DNA of 48,424 nt, from positions 73,294 to 121,717 of the forward strand of contig JAAVFD010000011.1 of assembly GCA_014800945.1 (NCBI GenBank). The letters are read 5' to 3'. Shown here piece by piece: positions 7,182 to 16,176 of this stretch. The notes beneath the pieces were generated by a model. The model did no database searches and was not told the origin of the DNA. It worked only from the letters and a program-made list of their open reading frames with translations. Within the stretch, counting starts at the first letter, position 1. Each line of letters opens with the position of its first letter. This DNA is from Barnesiella sp. (GTDB taxonomy: Bacteria > Bacteroidota > Bacteroidia > Bacteroidales > Muribaculaceae). Position numbers and translations under genes: made by a program.

Positions 7182-9638
7182 TTATCTATTGGGGATATCT
7201 ACCTCTGTCTGTCTTCCATTAATAAGGTAGTCGGTGAAGTAGTCAACAAGTCTCCAATAGAAATATTCATCCATGTGTCCGAAAGAATGGCGCTGAGTAG
7301 GGATGTAAAGGAAATCAAATCGCTTATTTGCATTAATAAGAGCATTTGCTACTCGGATTGAGTTGGCGGGATGCACGTTATTATCAATGTCTCCATGAAC
7401 GAGCATAAGATGTCCTTTTAGGTTTCTGGCAATTTCCGGATTAGTCTTGATAGAGTAAACGAAAGTAGTGTCACCCTGTTCGCTTACAACCTCTTTTACT
7501 CCATGGTGTGTTTCACTCCACCAGCGGTTATAAATGCGGTTGTCATGATTACCAGCAGCAGAGACCGCAACCTTGAAGAAGTCCGGATACTGAAGCATGG
7601 CGGCTGTTGACATGAATCCGCCACCGGAATGTCCATGAATACCAACTCTATTGATGTCAATATACGGATGGCGCGCAGCAAGCGCTTCAATTGCAGCTTT
7701 CTGATCAGCGAGACCGTAATCACGAAGATTTCCGTAACTATAATTGTGGTACCACTTGGAGCGATTAGGATGACCGCCTCTGTTGCCAACAGTCACAACA
7801 ATAAATCCAGCCTGAGCCAGGCGGTCTGTTCTAACAGACATTCTGGTGAATGGATAATTAGTAGCTTCGACCTGAGGACCGGGATATACATAATCAATAA
7901 TGGGATAGCTCTTGGTGGGATCGAAGTTAAATGGTTTGTACATAACACCGTAAAGATCTGTAACACCATCGGCAGCCTTAACGGTAAATGTTTCCGGGAA
8001 TTTATATCCCGCTTCAAAAAGACGAGAGAAATCAGATCTTTCGAGAGGCATTATTTTATTTCCTGAAGCTGCAGAAAATAAAGCGGTTTCAGGCACAGTA
8101 TCAACTCTGGAGTAGTTATTGACAAAGTAGCGGGCATTGTCATCCATAACCGGAGCATGGAAGTAGTCACCGTTAGTGAGACGCTTGACCGGTCCTCCAT
8201 CAAGGCTCACGCTATATAGATGCTGATAGTATGGATTCTGTGCGGCTTCTTTACCCATTCCGGTGAAGTAAACAGTTCTTGTGGCAGGATCAACATTTAG
8301 GATATTGTGAACATGCCATGGACCTTCTGTGAGGCGACGTTTCAAATTGCCCTTGTCATCATATAAATATAGGTGTGCCCATCCGTCTCTTTCACTCCAT
8401 TGTACCAGTTCTTTTCCACCATTGATAATAGAAAGCGGGCGTACTTCCTGATATGTATTCATTCTCTCTTCAATAACAGGCACAAGAGTGTCAGAGCCAA
8501 TGGTATATGAGCAAATGTCAATTCTATGAAGGTCTCGGCTTGAGCGTGTTACAAAAAAGCGGTTATTATCTCCAAGCCAAACAGACGGAGCGTCATATTT
8601 GAAACGATCGGTGTGCTTTCTCGGTGTGTGACCTATAGAAAGTGTCTGATTTTTAAATTTTGACGTATTGATTTCCTTGCGTGTGTTATTAGTCATATCA
8701 AATATGTAAAGATGCTCAATGGGCGCTTCTTTTTCGCCGGGCATCTGATATTTGTATGTTTCAAGAGTGGGTCGAGGTTCAGCTACAGAGTTTATTACCC
8801 ACAAAGGTTTAACCTCTCTGTTGTCCTCTATGTTGGTTACAAAATACTTTGAGTCCGGAGACCAATATCCCCACACACCTTTTCGCTTGCCGTTGCACAA
8901 TGTGTCAGTGTTCAAAGTGCTGTAAGGAATACCATAGCCGAAATCAGGAACACCATCTGTGGTCAAAGGAATATCAACAACGGTTGAATCGTTTTCATCC
9001 TTTTTCAGTTTCTCGTAATCTTCTCTCGTCATGCGGTAAAGATTTAAGTCTTTGGCATAGACAACAGTCTTACCGTCTGGAGATACAGAAGCCCATCCAA
9101 GAGATTTTGTTTCTTTCTTTTTATCTTTCAGATGTGTGAGAGTCTTAGTGGGGTAGTGGTAAGAGAAATAAAAAACTTCTTTTTCTCCTTTTTTTGCTTT
9201 CTTAGCCGTTGACGTTGTATCAGGTTTAGCATCCTGAGTAGAAACGACCTCAAAAGTAAATGTCTTGCCGTCTTCTTGTGGCTCGAGATTACGGATAGGT
9301 AGCATTGTTCCGATAAATGGATCCTTTACAATTTGTGTGAGCTCGGCAGCAAGTTTGTCATGATCAAAAAGTTCTGATTTTTTGTTCTTTGCAGGTTCAA
9401 TAATATACCATTTTGTGCCATTCCCAGTTTTATAGCTGTAGTAAAAGGCATCACCTGTAGGAACCCAAATCGGGTCAACAGTAGTAGAAAATAACATGTT
9501 TCCGAGTTTGCCTCCGGCAAATCGTCTTGCAAACTCGTAATCAGAGCCGGCAGGCTCATTAACCTGCGGAGCTGTTGAAAAACCGGTAGCACAAAGTGTG
9601 CCGGCAAGCAGCGCAGAAAACATCAGAATCTTTTTCAT
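7182..9638 (-). CDS. S9 family prolyl oligopeptidase / dipeptidyl-peptidase IV-like exopeptidase
   Basis: An 818-residue exported serine exopeptidase, with start chosen at 9638 (MKKILMFSALLAG). An upstream in-frame ATG at 9746 would put 36 residues before the signal peptide and would lie outside the predicted promoter. Residues 1-20 are a signal peptide. Residues about 60-560 form the eight-bladed propeller domain (DPPIV_N). Residues about 570-818 are the alpha/beta-hydrolase peptidase domain. The catalytic residues appear to be Ser671 (GHSGGG), Asp752 (HGDIDNNVH) and His784 (TQRHSF). Family members remove N-terminal dipeptides or tripeptides ending in proline in the periplasm or at the cell surface. 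Which exact specificity applies cannot be decided from sequence alone. It is a single-gene unit. Confidence 0.92.
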   Translation of the reverse strand: MKKILMFSALLAGTLCATGFSTAPQVNEPAGSDYEFARRFAGGKLGNMLFSTTVDPIWVPTGDAFYYSYKTGNGTKWYIIEPAKNKKSELFDHDKLAAELTQIVKDPFIGTMLPIRNLEPQEDGKTFTFEVVSTQDAKPDTTSTAKKAKKGEKEVFYFSYHYPTKTLTHLKDKKKETKSLGWASVSPDGKTVVYAKDLNLYRMTREDYEKLKKDENDSTVVDIPLTTDGVPDFGYGIPYSTLNTDTLCNGKRKGVWGYWSPDSKYFVTNIEDNREVKPLWVINSVAEPRPTLETYKYQMPGEKEAPIEHLYIFDMTNNTRKEINTSKFKNQTLSIGHTPRKHTDRFKYDAPSVWLGDNNRFFVTRSSRDLHRIDICSYTIGSDTLVPVIEERMNTYQEVRPLSIINGGKELVQWSERDGWAHLYLYDDKGNLKRRLTEGPWHVHNILNVDPATRTVYFTGMGKEAAQNPYYQHLYSVSLDGGPVKRLTNGDYFHAPVMDDNARYFVNNYSRVDTVPETALFSAASGNKIMPLERSDFSRLFEAGYKFPETFTVKAADGVTDLYGVMYKPFNFDPTKSYPIIDYVYPGPQVEATNYPFTRMSVRTDRLAQAGFIVVTVGNRGGHPNRSKWYHNYSYGNLRDYGLADQKAAIEALAARHPYIDINRVGIHGHSGGGFMSTAAMLQYPDFFKVAVSAAGNHDNRIYNRWWSETHHGVKEVVSEQGDTTFVYSIKTNPEIARNLKGHLMLVHGDIDNNVHPANSIRVANALINANKRFDFLYIPTQRHSFGHMDEYFYWRLVDYFTDYLINGRQTEVDIPNR

Positions 9639-9713
9639 ATTGATAACGTGGTTTATTTTTTTGCAAAAAACAACCGGAGAGAAATAGAAAAAAGCTAACT
9701 CACCGATTTTCTG

Positions 9714-9721
9714 CAAAGGTA
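9714..9721 (-). promoter_or_regulatory. Putative -7 element for the S9 peptidase
   Basis: The minus strand reads TACCTTTG followed by C. It lies 76 nt before the chosen ATG and inside the longer upstream reading frame, which supports the shorter start at 9638. Confidence 0.45.
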
Positions 9722-9762
9722 GCTCAATTTTTTTACAGAGTGCCATATTTTTGCACCCTTTA

Positions 9763-9794
9763 TTTGTTTATTATTATCAAATGATATTAATTTG
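9763..9794 (+). promoter_or_regulatory. Putative promoter for the PRiA4_ORF3-like gene
   Basis: TTTG at 9763-9766, a 20-nt spacer, then TTAATTTGC at 9787. This is one mismatch from the TAnnTTTG consensus and the spacing is right. The predicted transcript starts about 18 nt before the ATG at 9818. Confidence 0.5.
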
Positions 9795-9817
9795 CGGCAT
9801 AAAAATTAAATTTTCTT

Positions 9818-10372
9818 ATGATATACAGTTTTAGAATAGTATCAGACGAAGTTGATAATTTTCGCAGAGAAATCAGTATAGATGCAGATGCAACGTTTCT
9901 TGATTTAAGAAATGCTATATGTGATTCGGTGAACTACGATAAGAATCAAATGAATTCATTTTTCCTATGTGACGAAGGATGGGAAAAGGGTAAGGAAATA
10001 ACCCTTGAAGACATGGGCTCTGATTTGAGTGATGATGTTTATCTAATGGAAGAGTGCTGTCTTAGCGATTTTCTTGAAGATGAGGGTCAGAGAATGATTT
10101 TTGTATTTGATTATTTGACAGATAGGTCATTTTTTATTGAATTAAAAAAGACAGAACCTGGTAAGGATTTAAGAGATCCGATATGCACAACCTCTGTTGG
10201 AAATCCACCCAAGGAATCAATTGACCTTGATGAATTTGACGCCAAGATAGATGCCAAGGTTGCCAAAGCAGCACAGAATTCAGAGTTTGATGACGATTTT
10301 TATGGCAGCGAAGAATTTAATGAAGATGAATTTGATTCTGCTGGTTTTGAGGAAATGACTTTTGATGAATAA
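9818..10372 (+). CDS. PRiA4_ORF3-like (plasmid pRiA4b ORF-3-like) small acidic protein
   Basis: A 184-residue soluble protein. Residues 1-115 follow the pattern of the pRiA4b ORF-3-like domain: 'MIYSFRIVSDEVDNFRREI', a ubiquitin-like strand-helix unit 'ATFLDLRNAICDSVNYD', 'MNSFFLCDEGWEKGKEITL' and 'MIFVFDYLTDRSFFIELKK'. The last 70 residues are very acidic, low-complexity D/E/F-rich sequence, probably disordered. The biochemical function of this domain is not established; it occurs both as a chromosomal orphan and beside transposon genes. No transposase is adjacent here. It is convergent with the flippase gene, with only 10 nt between stop codons. Confidence 0.75.
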   Translation: MIYSFRIVSDEVDNFRREISIDADATFLDLRNAICDSVNYDKNQMNSFFLCDEGWEKGKEITLEDMGSDLSDDVYLMEECCLSDFLEDEGQRMIFVFDYLTDRSFFIELKKTEPGKDLRDPICTTSVGNPPKESIDLDEFDAKIDAKVAKAAQNSEFDDDFYGSEEFNEDEFDSAGFEEMTFDE

Positions 10373-10382
10373 TGCATTTTGG

Positions 10383-11870
10383 CTAAAGCTTTCGTTTCCA
10401 AATCCATGCAATAACATCTTTCTGGATTTTGGAGCCTGCAATGTGATTTAGCAGAAGGTAAAGACCAATAGAGGTGGCGCACTGACTTATCAGTAGCGCC
10501 ATTTCATTTTCCATGATTCGGGCAAGGAGTCCGGCCGGTAAGAGTGCAAGAATCGTGGTTGCAGCATATGGAAGACTGTCGGTAAAAAATGTCCACCAAT
10601 GCCTCCATGAAAGCTTTGCGGCAAAGTAAATTGTATATAACCATGCAATTATCGCAGCAGCAATTTGCCCCCATAATAGTATCGCAATACCTTTTGTAGG
10701 CTCATCGGGAGTAGAAAGAGTAACATAGGGTAATGTTAAAGCTATGGCGACAAGTGCAACGATGTCTCGTATAATTTCGGTTGAGATTATTAGTTTAGTG
10801 TGACCTCTCGCAATAATGTAATTATTATAAAGAGAAGATAGAGAGACAAAAACACCTCGCAAAAGCAATAGTTGAAATAGGATTATGGCTCCATCCCACT
10901 TCTCATTAAAGCAAATGTGAAATAGTGGAGTGGCTATGACAATAGCCAGCCCGAGAGCAAACATTATAATGTATGAACCAAAACGGTTCATTTTAGAAGT
11001 TGCCGCGGCAAATTCTTCAGGCTGATCCTGGTATGAACTCAGTGCCGGTAGAAAAGAAGAGGTAAGTATGCTGAGAATGTTAGATACTCCCATAGTACTC
11101 CATTTGTCTGCCTGACCATAGTAACTAAGAGGAAGGATGCCTGCACGGTTGCCAATTATAAGACCATAGACTTTACCAAACAGAACATTGAGGAAGCTTG
11201 CGCCAAGCATACCGCTGCCAACTTTGAAGAATCCCTTAATATGAGAGAAAGAAAATTTGAAAATTGGTCTCCATCCACCGGCTATCCAAAGTCCTATTGA
11301 TTTAGAAGCCGCGAGAAATATCGCCTGCCAAACAAGAGCCCAAGCTCCATAACCCCATGTTGCAAGTGCAAGAGCAATGCCCGAACTCAGGATAGTGGCA
11401 AATGCATTAACTGCCGTCACTATCTTAACAGACATCATTTTATATAAACGACTTGTCTGTACAATCGCCGTTGCATTGAAAACAAATGTAAGAAACATAA
11501 CTCTGCCAAGAGGTATCAGCCTTGTGTCATTATCAAATACCTTTGCTATTAAAGGTGCACACAAAAACATGATAATATACACAACTACAGCCATAGAAAT
11601 ATTGAACCATAGAGCTGAACTGTACTCTTCGCGACTACACGTTTTTTTCTGAATGAGAGCTGTAGCGAAACCGTTATCTACAAAAAGAACGGCAAAAGCC
11701 TGAAACACAAGTATTGCCGCAACAAGACCAAAGTCCTCCTTCGGGAGTATGTTAGCTAATGCTATGCCTGTAACAACATTCATAACAACAGTCACAATTC
11801 TATCGATTGCCGTCCACTTGATGGTGCGGGCAACCTTCTGCTTCATTTCTTTGCGACTGTTATTCTGCAT
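10383..11870 (-). CDS. Oligosaccharide flippase / lipopolysaccharide biosynthesis protein (Wzx-like)
   Basis: A 495-residue polytopic membrane protein with about twelve to fourteen hydrophobic helices, of the MOP/Wzx flippase superfamily. The N-terminus has an amphipathic basic leader (KQKVARTIKWTAIDRI), then 'ANILPKEDFGLVAAILVFQAF', a highly typical segment of polysaccharide flippases. Mid-protein is 'YYGQADKWSTMGVSNILS'. The family moves lipid-linked oligosaccharides across the inner membrane. No glycosyltransferases are adjacent, so the glycan is unknown; ugd lies nearby but in another run. It starts 9 nt after the GIN-domain gene and is the third gene of the dusB operon. Confidence 0.88.
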   Translation of the reverse strand: MQNNSRKEMKQKVARTIKWTAIDRIVTVVMNVVTGIALANILPKEDFGLVAAILVFQAFAVLFVDNGFATALIQKKTCSREEYSSALWFNISMAVVVYIIMFLCAPLIAKVFDNDTRLIPLGRVMFLTFVFNATAIVQTSRLYKMMSVKIVTAVNAFATILSSGIALALATWGYGAWALVWQAIFLAASKSIGLWIAGGWRPIFKFSFSHIKGFFKVGSGMLGASFLNVLFGKVYGLIIGNRAGILPLSYYGQADKWSTMGVSNILSILTSSFLPALSSYQDQPEEFAAATSKMNRFGSYIIMFALGLAIVIATPLFHICFNEKWDGAIILFQLLLLRGVFVSLSSLYNNYIIARGHTKLIISTEIIRDIVALVAIALTLPYVTLSTPDEPTKGIAILLWGQIAAAIIAWLYTIYFAAKLSWRHWWTFFTDSLPYAATTILALLPAGLLARIMENEMALLISQCATSIGLYLLLNHIAGSKIQKDVIAWIWKRKL

Positions 11871-11879
11871 AACCTGAGT

Positions 11880-12584
11880 TTATTCAGCTATTGGTTCTAC
11901 TTTTACGCCAACCGCTCTCTTTTTAATCTGAGGATTTCCTTTATAAAATACCGTGCCGGAGCCGATACCCATTATGTTGAGTGTCAGGACTGCATTGCAA
12001 CCTATAGTGCCGGTGCCGGCAAGTCGGCAATTGACATTTTGTGCAATAAGTCCGTCAGCCTGTATGTGGCCTGTTCCTGTGCAGTTAAGTTTAGCCTCAG
12101 TGCAAGTACCAAAAATAGTTATGTAGCCTTTACCTGTGTCAAGCGCACCTTCAACAGTGTTTGCTTCAACATTTCTTACACTGATTCTGCCATTGCCAAT
12201 AACTCGAGCCTTGAATTTTGGACCAGGAGCTACACTAAGCACTCTAACAATTGAGTCCCCACTGTTTTCAACAAAGTTGAGGTATTTTGAATAAACTGTA
12301 ACAGTTGGCAATTCTCTATTAATACGTTCTTCTTTTGGGGCAAGAAGAATCTCAAGCTTGCTTGAACCGGGCTTAAACATTATCTGGGAAGCCATTTCGG
12401 GAGAGGCATAGAAAACTGCTTTACCTGCTGAATCCGGGTTGCAGATATAATTGACATTGATACCATCTGTAACTTTCAATTCAATGAAATCCTTAACATC
12501 AAGCTCATACTTGGTGACACTCTGTGAGTAAGAGGCAGAGCAGCTGAGTGCAGTGATAGCAAGTGAGATAAAAAGCTTTTTCAT
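11880..12584 (-). CDS. GIN domain-containing exported protein (DUF2807)
   Basis: A 234-residue protein with a signal peptide at about 1-20 (MKKLFISLAITALSCSASYS). The body is a beta-helix-like series of short strands with glycine turns ('EGALDTGKGYITIFGTCTEA', 'LNCTGTGHIQADGLIAQNVN', 'CRLAGTGTIGCNAV'), the signature of the putative auto-transporter adhesin / GIN domain. It probably resides in the periplasm or on the cell surface. Family function is not established. Its start codon overlaps the dusB stop by 4 nt, so translation is likely coupled, and the flippase follows after 9 nt. Confidence 0.85.
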   Translation of the reverse strand: MKKLFISLAITALSCSASYSQSVTKYELDVKDFIELKVTDGINVNYICNPDSAGKAVFYASPEMASQIMFKPGSSKLEILLAPKEERINRELPTVTVYSKYLNFVENSGDSIVRVLSVAPGPKFKARVIGNGRISVRNVEANTVEGALDTGKGYITIFGTCTEAKLNCTGTGHIQADGLIAQNVNCRLAGTGTIGCNAVLTLNIMGIGSGTVFYKGNPQIKKRAVGVKVEPIAE

Positions 12585-13573
12585 ATTTGTACTTCTTTAG
12601 TTATTCGTTCTTCAATTTTCTGTAAAACATTGTCTAATTCCTCGTAAGTATTTGCCCGAAGCATCTCTATGCGAGTTTCCCTGAAATGAGAAATACCTTT
12701 GAATAAAGGAGATGCAGCAAGATGCCGTCTTATGTGCAAAATACCCCTATACTCATCAATACGGTCTATACTTTCTCTAATCTGTCGCCGGAGTAAAGCA
12801 AATTTTTCAGTCATCGGTGGAGTGTCTATTATACCTGTGCTGATGAATGATTTTATTTCCTTGAAAATCCAAGGTGCACCAATCGATGCTCTTCCTACCA
12901 TAACTCCATCAACTCCATATTTTGTAAACGCCTCAGCGGCAAGTTCCGGTGAGGTGATGTCGCCATTTCCTATAAGAGGTATTTTGAATCTGGGATTATC
13001 CTTAATAGCAGAAATTGCGTTCCAGTCAGCAGCTCCTGTGTACATTTGTGAGCGAGTGCGCCCGTGAACAGTTAATGCTTGAATTCCGCAGTCCTGTAGC
13101 TGTTCGGCAAGAGTACTGATAATTATATTGTTACAATCCCATCCAAGTCTTGTCTTAACAGTAACCGGAATATTGACAGCCTTAACTACAGCTGAAGTGA
13201 TTTCAAGCATTTTTGGAATGTCGCGTAGCATACCTGCTCCCGCTCCCTTGCCGGCTACTTTTTTTACTGGACATCCAAAGTTGATATCAAGAATATCCGG
13301 CTTTGCTGCTTCAACAATCTTAGCTGCTTCAACCATAGGCTCTATCTCTCTTCCGTAAATCTGAATCACGGTAGGGCGCTCGGCGGGATTGATGGTGAGT
13401 TTACGCGTGGTAGCAGCTATGTTACGTATGAGTGCATCAACCGACACAAATTCACTATACACCATATCAGCTCCTTGCTCTTTACATATAAGGCGGAATG
13501 ATGTGTCGGTCACATCTTCCATAGGAGCCAGCATCACCGGTTTATCACCAAGATCTATATTGCCGATTTTCAT
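12581..13573 (-). CDS. dusB: tRNA-dihydrouridine synthase
   Basis: A 330-residue FMN enzyme that reduces specific uridines in the tRNA D-loop to dihydrouridine using NADPH. The TIM barrel starts with 'PVMLAPMEDVTDTSFR'. The catalytic cysteine is Cys101 in 'DINFGCPVKKVAGKGAG', and FMN-contacting segments such as 'TVKTRLGWD', 'LTVHGRTRSQMYTGAADW' and 'GNGDI' are present. The 'VMVGRASIGAPWIF' ending and the C-terminal helical domain are those of DusB. It is first in an operon with the GIN-domain and flippase genes (4-nt overlap, then 9-nt gap), preceded by a well-spaced promoter. Confidence 0.93.
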   Translation of the reverse strand: MKIGNIDLGDKPVMLAPMEDVTDTSFRLICKEQGADMVYSEFVSVDALIRNIAATTRKLTINPAERPTVIQIYGREIEPMVEAAKIVEAAKPDILDINFGCPVKKVAGKGAGAGMLRDIPKMLEITSAVVKAVNIPVTVKTRLGWDCNNIIISTLAEQLQDCGIQALTVHGRTRSQMYTGAADWNAISAIKDNPRFKIPLIGNGDITSPELAAEAFTKYGVDGVMVGRASIGAPWIFKEIKSFISTGIIDTPPMTEKFALLRRQIRESIDRIDEYRGILHIRRHLAASPLFKGISHFRETRIEMLRANTYEELDNVLQKIEERITKEVQI

Positions 13574-13598
13574 TGTGAGTGCGATAGATTTATTTATA

Positions 13599-13629
13599 CG
13601 AAATTAGTCATTAAAAGCAGCTTTACAAA
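13599..13629 (-). promoter_or_regulatory. Putative promoter for dusB operon
   Basis: On the minus strand, TTTG (13629-13626), a 19-nt spacer, then TAATTTCG (13606-13599). This is one mismatch from TAnnTTTG with ideal spacing. The predicted start of transcription is about 20 nt before the ATG. Confidence 0.55.
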
Positions 13630-13668
13630 TAAATAAGCCTTTTAAGCCAAAAATTCGGAACAATAAGA

Positions 13669-14901
13669 TTATGTATATGATAGAAATGAGAAATTATCCG
13701 GACTAACATAATTAATAGCTTCCGCAAAAGAATCCAAGGACACCGACATTATTTCATCCGCTGATTGTTTTGGAGAGGCTATTTTGTCAAAATATAAAAT
13801 TTGTCTGGCTGCTGAAATGGCATTATTCTCTTCATTTTGACGAGCAAGGGCAAGCTGACCGATAAATTGCTTTTTAGCACGTTCGAGATTTCTTGCAGTT
13901 ATCCTTTTAGGCAGGCTTTCAAGAGATTTACAAAGAATTTCTCTGCATTTTGATAACTCTTCGTGGTCACATCCAAAATATATGGACAGAATTCCACAAT
14001 CAGAATATAAAACAGTAGAAGAGTCCACACTATATACGAGCCCTCTTTTCTCTCTCATCTCAATATTAAGTAAAGAATTCATACCGGGGCCACCAATCAT
14101 ATTATTGAGCAAGGAGAAGGTCGGCCGCAAATCATTTTTTATGCCGGGAATACGAATTCCGGCAATGGTGTGGCTTTGATGTAGAGATTTTTCAACCGAT
14201 ATGTCAAAACAACTGCAAACAGTTGGAATTGTACGACTGATGCTCGGTGACTGATTGCTTAATGCACCGAAGTAATAATTGACGAGTTCCTTAACCTTAG
14301 CTTCATTTGAAGCCCCTGCGTAAAAAACTATTATATTATCAGGCGAATATTTGCTGTTAAGCCATCTTCTGCAATCAAGTGAACTGAATGAATCGATATT
14401 CTGTTCTGTGCCGAGAATGTTATGAGCCATAGCACTTCCTGCGAAAATTCTCTCATCAAAGTCGTCAAAAATGGATTCAGCAGGTGAATCGAGATATGAG
14501 CAGATTTCATCTTTAACAACCTCACGCTCCTTTTTCAACTCTTTTTCCGGGAAGACGGAAGATGTAATAAGATCTGAACATAAATCAACAGCTCTTTTTA
14601 GATTCCCTCTGGGAAAAACTGTGTAAAGCACAGTCTCTTCTTTGGTAGTGTATGCATTCAACTCTCCGCCTACACTCTCCATCCTATTAATTATGTGCCA
14701 GGAGTGTCTTTTTTGTGTGCCTTTGAAGATGGTGTGTTCAACAAAATGAGCTAACCCATACTCATTTGTGTTCTCATCTCTGCTGCCGGCATTAATTACT
14801 AAACCAAAATATTCCACCTCTCCTTTACGATGCACATGCACAAGGCGTACTCGGTTGGGAAGGGTGGAATATGAGTATGACAATTTTGAATTGTATGCCA
14901 A
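13669..14901 (-). CDS. M16 family zinc metallopeptidase (pitrilysin-like)
   Basis: A 410-residue single-chain M16 peptidase of the short, processing-peptidase-like type. The inverted zinc motif HxxEH is at 52-56 (HFVEH), and the third ligand is Glu132 in 'VVKDEICSY', exactly 76 residues after His56, as in the family. The second half carries 'GPGMNSLLNIEMREKRGLVYSVDSS', the usual R/Y substrate-binding region of the C-terminal M16 domain. No signal peptide is visible, so it is probably cytoplasmic, although this is not certain. The gene starts 10 nt after fabD, so the two are probably co-transcribed. Substrate unknown. Confidence 0.92.
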   Translation of the reverse strand: MAYNSKLSYSYSTLPNRVRLVHVHRKGEVEYFGLVINAGSRDENTNEYGLAHFVEHTIFKGTQKRHSWHIINRMESVGGELNAYTTKEETVLYTVFPRGNLKRAVDLCSDLITSSVFPEKELKKEREVVKDEICSYLDSPAESIFDDFDERIFAGSAMAHNILGTEQNIDSFSSLDCRRWLNSKYSPDNIIVFYAGASNEAKVKELVNYYFGALSNQSPSISRTIPTVCSCFDISVEKSLHQSHTIAGIRIPGIKNDLRPTFSLLNNMIGGPGMNSLLNIEMREKRGLVYSVDSSTVLYSDCGILSIYFGCDHEELSKCREILCKSLESLPKRITARNLERAKKQFIGQLALARQNEENNAISAARQILYFDKIASPKQSADEIMSVSLDSFAEAINYVSPDNFSFLSYT

Positions 14902-14911
14902 GGATCGGAAA

Positions 14912-15790
14912 TTATTGCATTCCTGAAACAGTTACGTTGCGGTCGATTTTGCTGACAAGTCCCTGAAGTACTTTACCCGGACCGAGTTCAACAAATTCGG
15001 TAGCACCGTTTTCAATCATATTTTTCACAGTTTGTGTCCAACGAACAGGTGCGGTTAGCTGAGCAACCAAAAGGGCTTTGATTTCAGCCGGATCGGTGTG
15101 GGGCAGTGCATCAACATTCTGATAAACAGGACAAACAGGTGTGTGGATTTCGGTAGCGCTGATAGCCTCAGCCAGTTCAGCACGTGCAGGCTCCATACAG
15201 GGAGAATGAAAAGCACCTCCTACTTTAAGCTTCAGAGCTCGTTTAGCTCCGGCTTCAAGTAGTTTTGCGCAAGCGGCATCAATAGCCGCTTCTTCTCCTG
15301 AAATAACAATCTGTCCCGGGCAATTATAGTTAGCGCACACTACAACACCATCAATACTGTCACAAATCTCCTCTACTTTTTCATCGGGGAGTGCAAGAAC
15401 AGCAGCCATTGTAGAAGGTTTTAGCTCGCAAGCTTTCTGCATAGCCTGAGCACGCGCGGCAACCAGACGAAGTCCATCTTCAAAGCTGAGAGCCCCAGCA
15501 GCGACAAGAGCTGAGAATTCGCCAAGTGAGTGACCTGCAACCATATCAGGATTGAAGTCATTTCCTAAAGTTTTGGCAAGAATAACAGAATGAAGGAATA
15601 TGGCGGGCTGTGTTACTTTGGTTTGCTTTAGCTCCTCATCAGTTCCGGAAAACATAATATCAGTGATACGGAAACCGAGAATTTCGTTAGCCTTTTCAAA
15701 CATTTCACGCGCAGTGGGATTGTTGTCGTAAAGGTCTTTACCCATTCCGACAAACTGGGCTCCCTGACCGGGAAATACAAATGCTTTCAT
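14912..15790 (-). CDS. fabD: Malonyl-CoA:ACP transacylase
   Basis: A 292-residue enzyme, with start taken at 15790 (MKAFVFPGQGAQFVGMG) because FabD proteins begin there. The ORF extends 14 codons further upstream, but the predicted -7 element (15830-15837) leaves a normal leader only with the shorter start. It transfers malonyl from CoA to acyl carrier protein for fatty acid synthesis. The nucleophile is Ser88 in GHSLGE and the histidine is His195 in AFHSPCM; the PGQGAQ loop is intact. Other fatty acid genes are not adjacent. It is followed after 10 nt by the M16 peptidase. Confidence 0.95.
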   Translation of the reverse strand: MKAFVFPGQGAQFVGMGKDLYDNNPTAREMFEKANEILGFRITDIMFSGTDEELKQTKVTQPAIFLHSVILAKTLGNDFNPDMVAGHSLGEFSALVAAGALSFEDGLRLVAARAQAMQKACELKPSTMAAVLALPDEKVEEICDSIDGVVVCANYNCPGQIVISGEEAAIDAACAKLLEAGAKRALKLKVGGAFHSPCMEPARAELAEAISATEIHTPVCPVYQNVDALPHTDPAEIKALLVAQLTAPVRWTQTVKNMIENGATEFVELGPGKVLQGLVSKIDRNVTVSGMQ

Positions 15791-15829
15791 TACTCTAATA
15801 TTTATTATTGTGTAATCGTAATTAGGCTG

Positions 15830-15837
15830 CAAAGTTA
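15830..15837 (-). promoter_or_regulatory. Putative -7 element for fabD
   Basis: The minus strand reads TAACTTTG followed by C, an exact TAnnTTTG match 40 nt before the chosen fabD ATG. No ideal -33 is seen. Confidence 0.45.
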
Positions 15838-15891
15838 AAATTTTTTTCTGACAACAGTTGTATTTTAGTCTTATTTGCTAATTTTACAGAG

Positions 15892-15899
15892 TATTTTTG
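15892..15899 (+). promoter_or_regulatory. Putative -7 element for tatA-tatC
   Basis: TATTTTTG matches TAnnTTTG, 34 nt before the tatA ATG. The only TTTG upstream (15874) is closer than usual, so this is a weaker call. Confidence 0.35.
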
Positions 15900-15932
15900 A
15901 CTTGAGTTAGATAATTTTTATTGTATAGCATA

Positions 15933-16157
15933 ATGATAACAACTTTCTTTAATCTTGGTACCGGTGAGATAATTATCATCGTGTTCGTTATTCTTTTACT
16001 TTTCGGAGCTCGACGCATTCCTGAACTGATGAAAGGATTAGGCAAAGGGGTGAAAAGTTTCAAAGATGGATTGAATGAAATCTCAACAGAGATTAATAAA
16101 CCGGAATCAGATTCACAAATAGAAGATAGGAATAGGGATAATCAGGGAGTGGAATAA
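15933..16157 (+). CDS. tatA: Sec-independent translocase subunit TatA/E
   Basis: A 74-residue single-pass membrane protein, with start taken at the ATG at 15933; an in-frame TTG four codons earlier is less likely. One membrane helix (about residues 9-25, '[17 protein letters not shown]') is followed by the conserved FGARRIPEL hinge, the amphipathic helix '[14 protein letters not shown]', and a polar tail. It forms the pore-like component of the twin-arginine system, which exports folded proteins. No tatB gene is present, as usual in Bacteroidota, where one TatA type serves both roles. tatC begins 19 nt downstream. Confidence 0.92.
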   Translation: MITTFFNLGTGEIIIIVFVILLLFGARRIPELMKGLGKGVKSFKDGLNEISTEINKPESDSQIEDRNRDNQGVE

Positions 16158-16176
16158 ACTAATAATATAAGCTTAC

